6,032 bases of DNA from the NCBI GenBank assembly GCA_036562635.1, contig DATCJU010000154.1, forward strand, positions 1 through 6,032. Direction: 5' to 3'. Made by a program: the position numbers and the translations under genes. Position 1 is the stretch's first letter. Each line of letters opens with the position of its first letter. Shown piece after piece: positions 4,973 through 6,032 of the stretch. The notes under the pieces were generated by a model that saw nothing but the letters and a program-made list of their open reading frames with translations, ran no database searches and was not told the DNA's origin. The stretch is from DATCJU01 sp036562635 (GTDB lineage: Bacteria; Actinomycetota; Actinomycetes; Mycobacteriales; Pseudonocardiaceae).

Positions 4973-5347
4973 ATGACAACAGTGCAGCTGACCCGGGACA
5001 CCTTCAACGAGGTCGTCGGGCAGAACGATTTCGTCCTGATCGACTTCTGGGCCGAGTGGTGCGGGCCGTGCAAGATGTTCGAGCCGGTCTACGAGCGGGC
5101 CTCCGAGCGGCACCCCGACCTGGTGTTCGCCAGGGTGGACACCGAGCAGGAGCAGGAACTGGCCGCCGCGTTCGACATCCGCTCCATCCCCACGCTGATG
5201 GTGGTACGTGACCAGGTGGTCATCTACGCCCAGCCCGGCGCGCTGCCCGAGACGGCGTTGGAGGAGCTGATCGGCAAGGCGCGGGAGCTGGACATGGAGG
5301 AGGTCCACCGGCAGATCGCCGAGCACCGCGCACAGTCGACCGAATAG
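4973..5347 (+). CDS. Thioredoxin-family protein
   Basis: 124 residues with a complete thioredoxin fold and no signal peptide, so cytoplasmic. Visible features are the buried acidic residue D24 in LIDFWA, the redox site WCGPC with C30 and C33, and the cis-proline P73 in SIPTLMVV. A C-terminal helical extension (about 90-124) goes somewhat beyond the ~108 residues of classical TrxA. It would reduce protein disulfides using electrons from thioredoxin reductase; neither the reductase nor a substrate is encoded here. ATG 4973 has no Shine-Dalgarno but sits exactly where a SigR-type promoter would start the transcript, so leaderless translation is likely. The neighbour downstream is a pirin gene on the same strand, 71 nt away but with its own promoter signals. 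I am sure of the family but not of which thioredoxin paralogue this is, so no symbol is given. Confidence 0.93.
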   Translation: MTTVQLTRDTFNEVVGQNDFVLIDFWAEWCGPCKMFEPVYERASERHPDLVFARVDTEQEQELAAAFDIRSIPTLMVVRDQVVIYAQPGALPETALEELIGKARELDMEEVHRQIAEHRAQSTE

Positions 5348-5362
5348 TTGAAATATTTACTA
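5345..5362 (+). promoter_or_regulatory. Candidate MarR-type operator before the pirin gene
   Basis: TAGTTGAAATATTTACTA is an imperfect palindrome, with 12 of 18 positions symmetric and TAGT/ACTA ends. It sits in a 24-nt island (5343-5366) with 20 A/T bases, in strong contrast to the surrounding DNA. TAGTTGA-type half sites are typical of MarR-family operators. It lies between the expected -35 and the -10, where a bound repressor would block transcription. It begins on the thioredoxin stop codon. The regulator itself is not in the window. Confidence 0.4.
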
Positions 5363-5366
5363 CAAT
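5361..5366 (+). promoter_or_regulatory. Candidate sigma70-type -10 of the pirin gene
   Basis: TACAAT matches TATAAT at five of six positions. The best -35 upstream, TCGACC at 5336-5341, is weak and at 19-nt spacing. Transcription would start near 5373-5374, leaving a leader of about 45 nt before ATG 5419. Confidence 0.5.
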
Positions 5367-5379
5367 GGTGACGGTGGAC

Positions 5380-5397
5380 CGCCGCCGACCGGCGGCG
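5380..5397 (+). other. Hairpin in the pirin leader
   Basis: CGCCGCC (5380-5386) and GGCGGCG (5391-5397) form a perfect 7-bp GC stem with a GACC loop. It starts 32 nt after the thioredoxin stop and ends 10 nt before the pirin Shine-Dalgarno. It may stop read-through from thioredoxin or shape the pirin leader; no T-run follows. Confidence 0.4.
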
Positions 5398-5418
5398 CCC
5401 AGGAGTCGGAGGTCGACC

Positions 5419-6032
5419 ATGCCCGCCGTCACCGCGGATACGCTCACCCTGCCCCGTCTGCCGGTACTGCCGCAGCAGGCCACGGCCTGGCGGCCGGTGC
5501 GTCGCGTCGTACGAGCCCGCCGTTACCTGGAAGGCGAGGGGTTCCAGGTCCGTCGGCCGTTCCCCGGCCCCGAGCTGTCGATGGCCGACCCGTTCCTGCT
5601 GCTGGACCATCTCGGCGCCGTCGAGTACGCCCCCGGCGAGGCCAAGGGTGCCCCCTGGCACCCGCACCGCGGCTTCGAGACGGTCACCTACGTCATGGAC
5701 GGCGCCTGGGAACACGCCGACTCCACCGGCGGGGGCGGAGTGATCGCCGACGGCGCCACCCAGTGGATGACCGCGGGGGCCGGGGTGATGCACTCCGAAC
5801 TGCCCACCGAGGAACTGGTCGTCAAGGGCGGTCTGTTCCACGGCGTCCAGCTCTGGGTGAACCTGCCCGCCGAGCTGAAGTGGACACCACCGCGCTACCA
5901 GGACATCGGCGCCCGGGACGTCGCCCTCCTGGCGAGCAGCGACGCCGGTGCGCTGGTCCGCGTCATCGCCGGGGAACTGGCCGGGCACCGCGGGCCCGGC
6001 ATCACCTGGACCCCGATCACCTACCTCCACGC
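5419..6032 (+). CDS. Pirin family protein, N-terminal 204 residues (runs off window)
   Basis: The gene is open from ATG 5419 to the window edge. It is a cupin-fold pirin. After a ~55-residue lead it has MADPFLLLDHLG (55-66), then HPHRGFETVTY with metal ligands H81 and H83, then QWMTAGAGVMHSE with H125 and E127. This is the full 2-His/His/Glu metal set of pirins. FHGVQLWVNLP, typical of the end of the first cupin domain, follows. Pirins bind iron; some cleave quercetin and others act through protein partners, so the reaction here is not predictable. GGAGG at 5408-5412, 6 nt upstream, fixes the start, and MPAVTADTLTLPR resembles other actinobacterial pirin N-termini. An in-frame ATG 5365 overlaps the -10 element, and GTG 5374 could in principle be a leaderless start. 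Expression is probably controlled by the AT-rich operator island upstream rather than by the thioredoxin promoter. Confidence 0.93.
   Translation, partial: MPAVTADTLTLPRLPVLPQQATAWRPVRRVVRARRYLEGEGFQVRRPFPGPELSMADPFLLLDHLGAVEYAPGEAKGAPWHPHRGFETVTYVMDGAWEHADSTGGGGVIADGATQWMTAGAGVMHSELPTEELVVKGGLFHGVQLWVNLPAELKWTPPRYQDIGARDVALLASSDAGALVRVIAGELAGHRGPGITWTPITYLH

Noticed and set aside
4061..5326. A 421-codon minus-strand frame crossing the thioredoxin gene
   Set aside because: It is antisense to thioredoxin and in an alternative frame of the membrane gene; it spans the divergent regulatory region and has low-complexity Arg/Gly/Pro-rich translation.

Overview
This is high-GC actinobacterial chromosome. 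The codons end strongly in G or C, several starts are GTG, and the gene set (DUF3152, MoeZ with a rhodanese tail, a TIGR02569-like protein, an ECF sigma-type thiol-stress promoter) is typical of Actinomycetia. From memory, the order DUF3152 - moeZ - TIGR02569 matches Mycobacterium tuberculosis Rv3207c-Rv3206c-Rv3205c, so the left half looks like an ancestral core block. The genus cannot be fixed from the sequence; a Pseudonocardiales-like or related actinomycete is a guess.

Layout. (1) 1-1349, + strand: the last 50 codons of one DUF3152 gene, then a complete DUF3152 gene whose C-terminal coding DNA is nearly identical in two blocks, so this is a tandem duplication. The complete copy is a one-pass membrane-anchored protein with a metzincin-type zinc motif. 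(2) 1350-2698: moeZ, with a candidate SigR/SigH-type promoter, a 5' leader hairpin, a strong Shine-Dalgarno and a very strong terminator hairpin. (3) 2699-3563: a probably leaderless GTG gene for a TIGR02569/APH-like protein. (4) 3564-4614: convergent hairpins, then a minus-strand gene for an unrecognised polytopic membrane protein. (5) 4615-4972: a divergent gene-free region carrying a candidate ECF promoter on each strand and, directly at the thioredoxin start, a consensus SigR site (GGAAT-N18-GTT). (6) 4973-5347: a thioredoxin-family protein. (7) 5348-6032: an AT-rich operator/promoter island, a leader hairpin and the first 204 codons of a pirin-family protein that runs off the window.

How it fits together (inference). 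MoeZ moves sulfur onto sulfur-carrier proteins, thioredoxin reduces disulfides, and the two genes carry the two best SigR-like promoters in the window. This suggests shared induction by thiol-oxidative stress. Pirin is often linked to redox or metabolic switching, but here it has its own sigma70-type promoter overlapped by an imperfect palindrome resembling a MarR-family operator. I see no CRISPR array, insertion sequence, tRNA or rRNA, and no convincing entirely new multi-gene system. The least explained pieces are the DUF3152 metalloprotease-like pair, the TIGR02569 protein without a beta3 lysine, and the orphan membrane protein.
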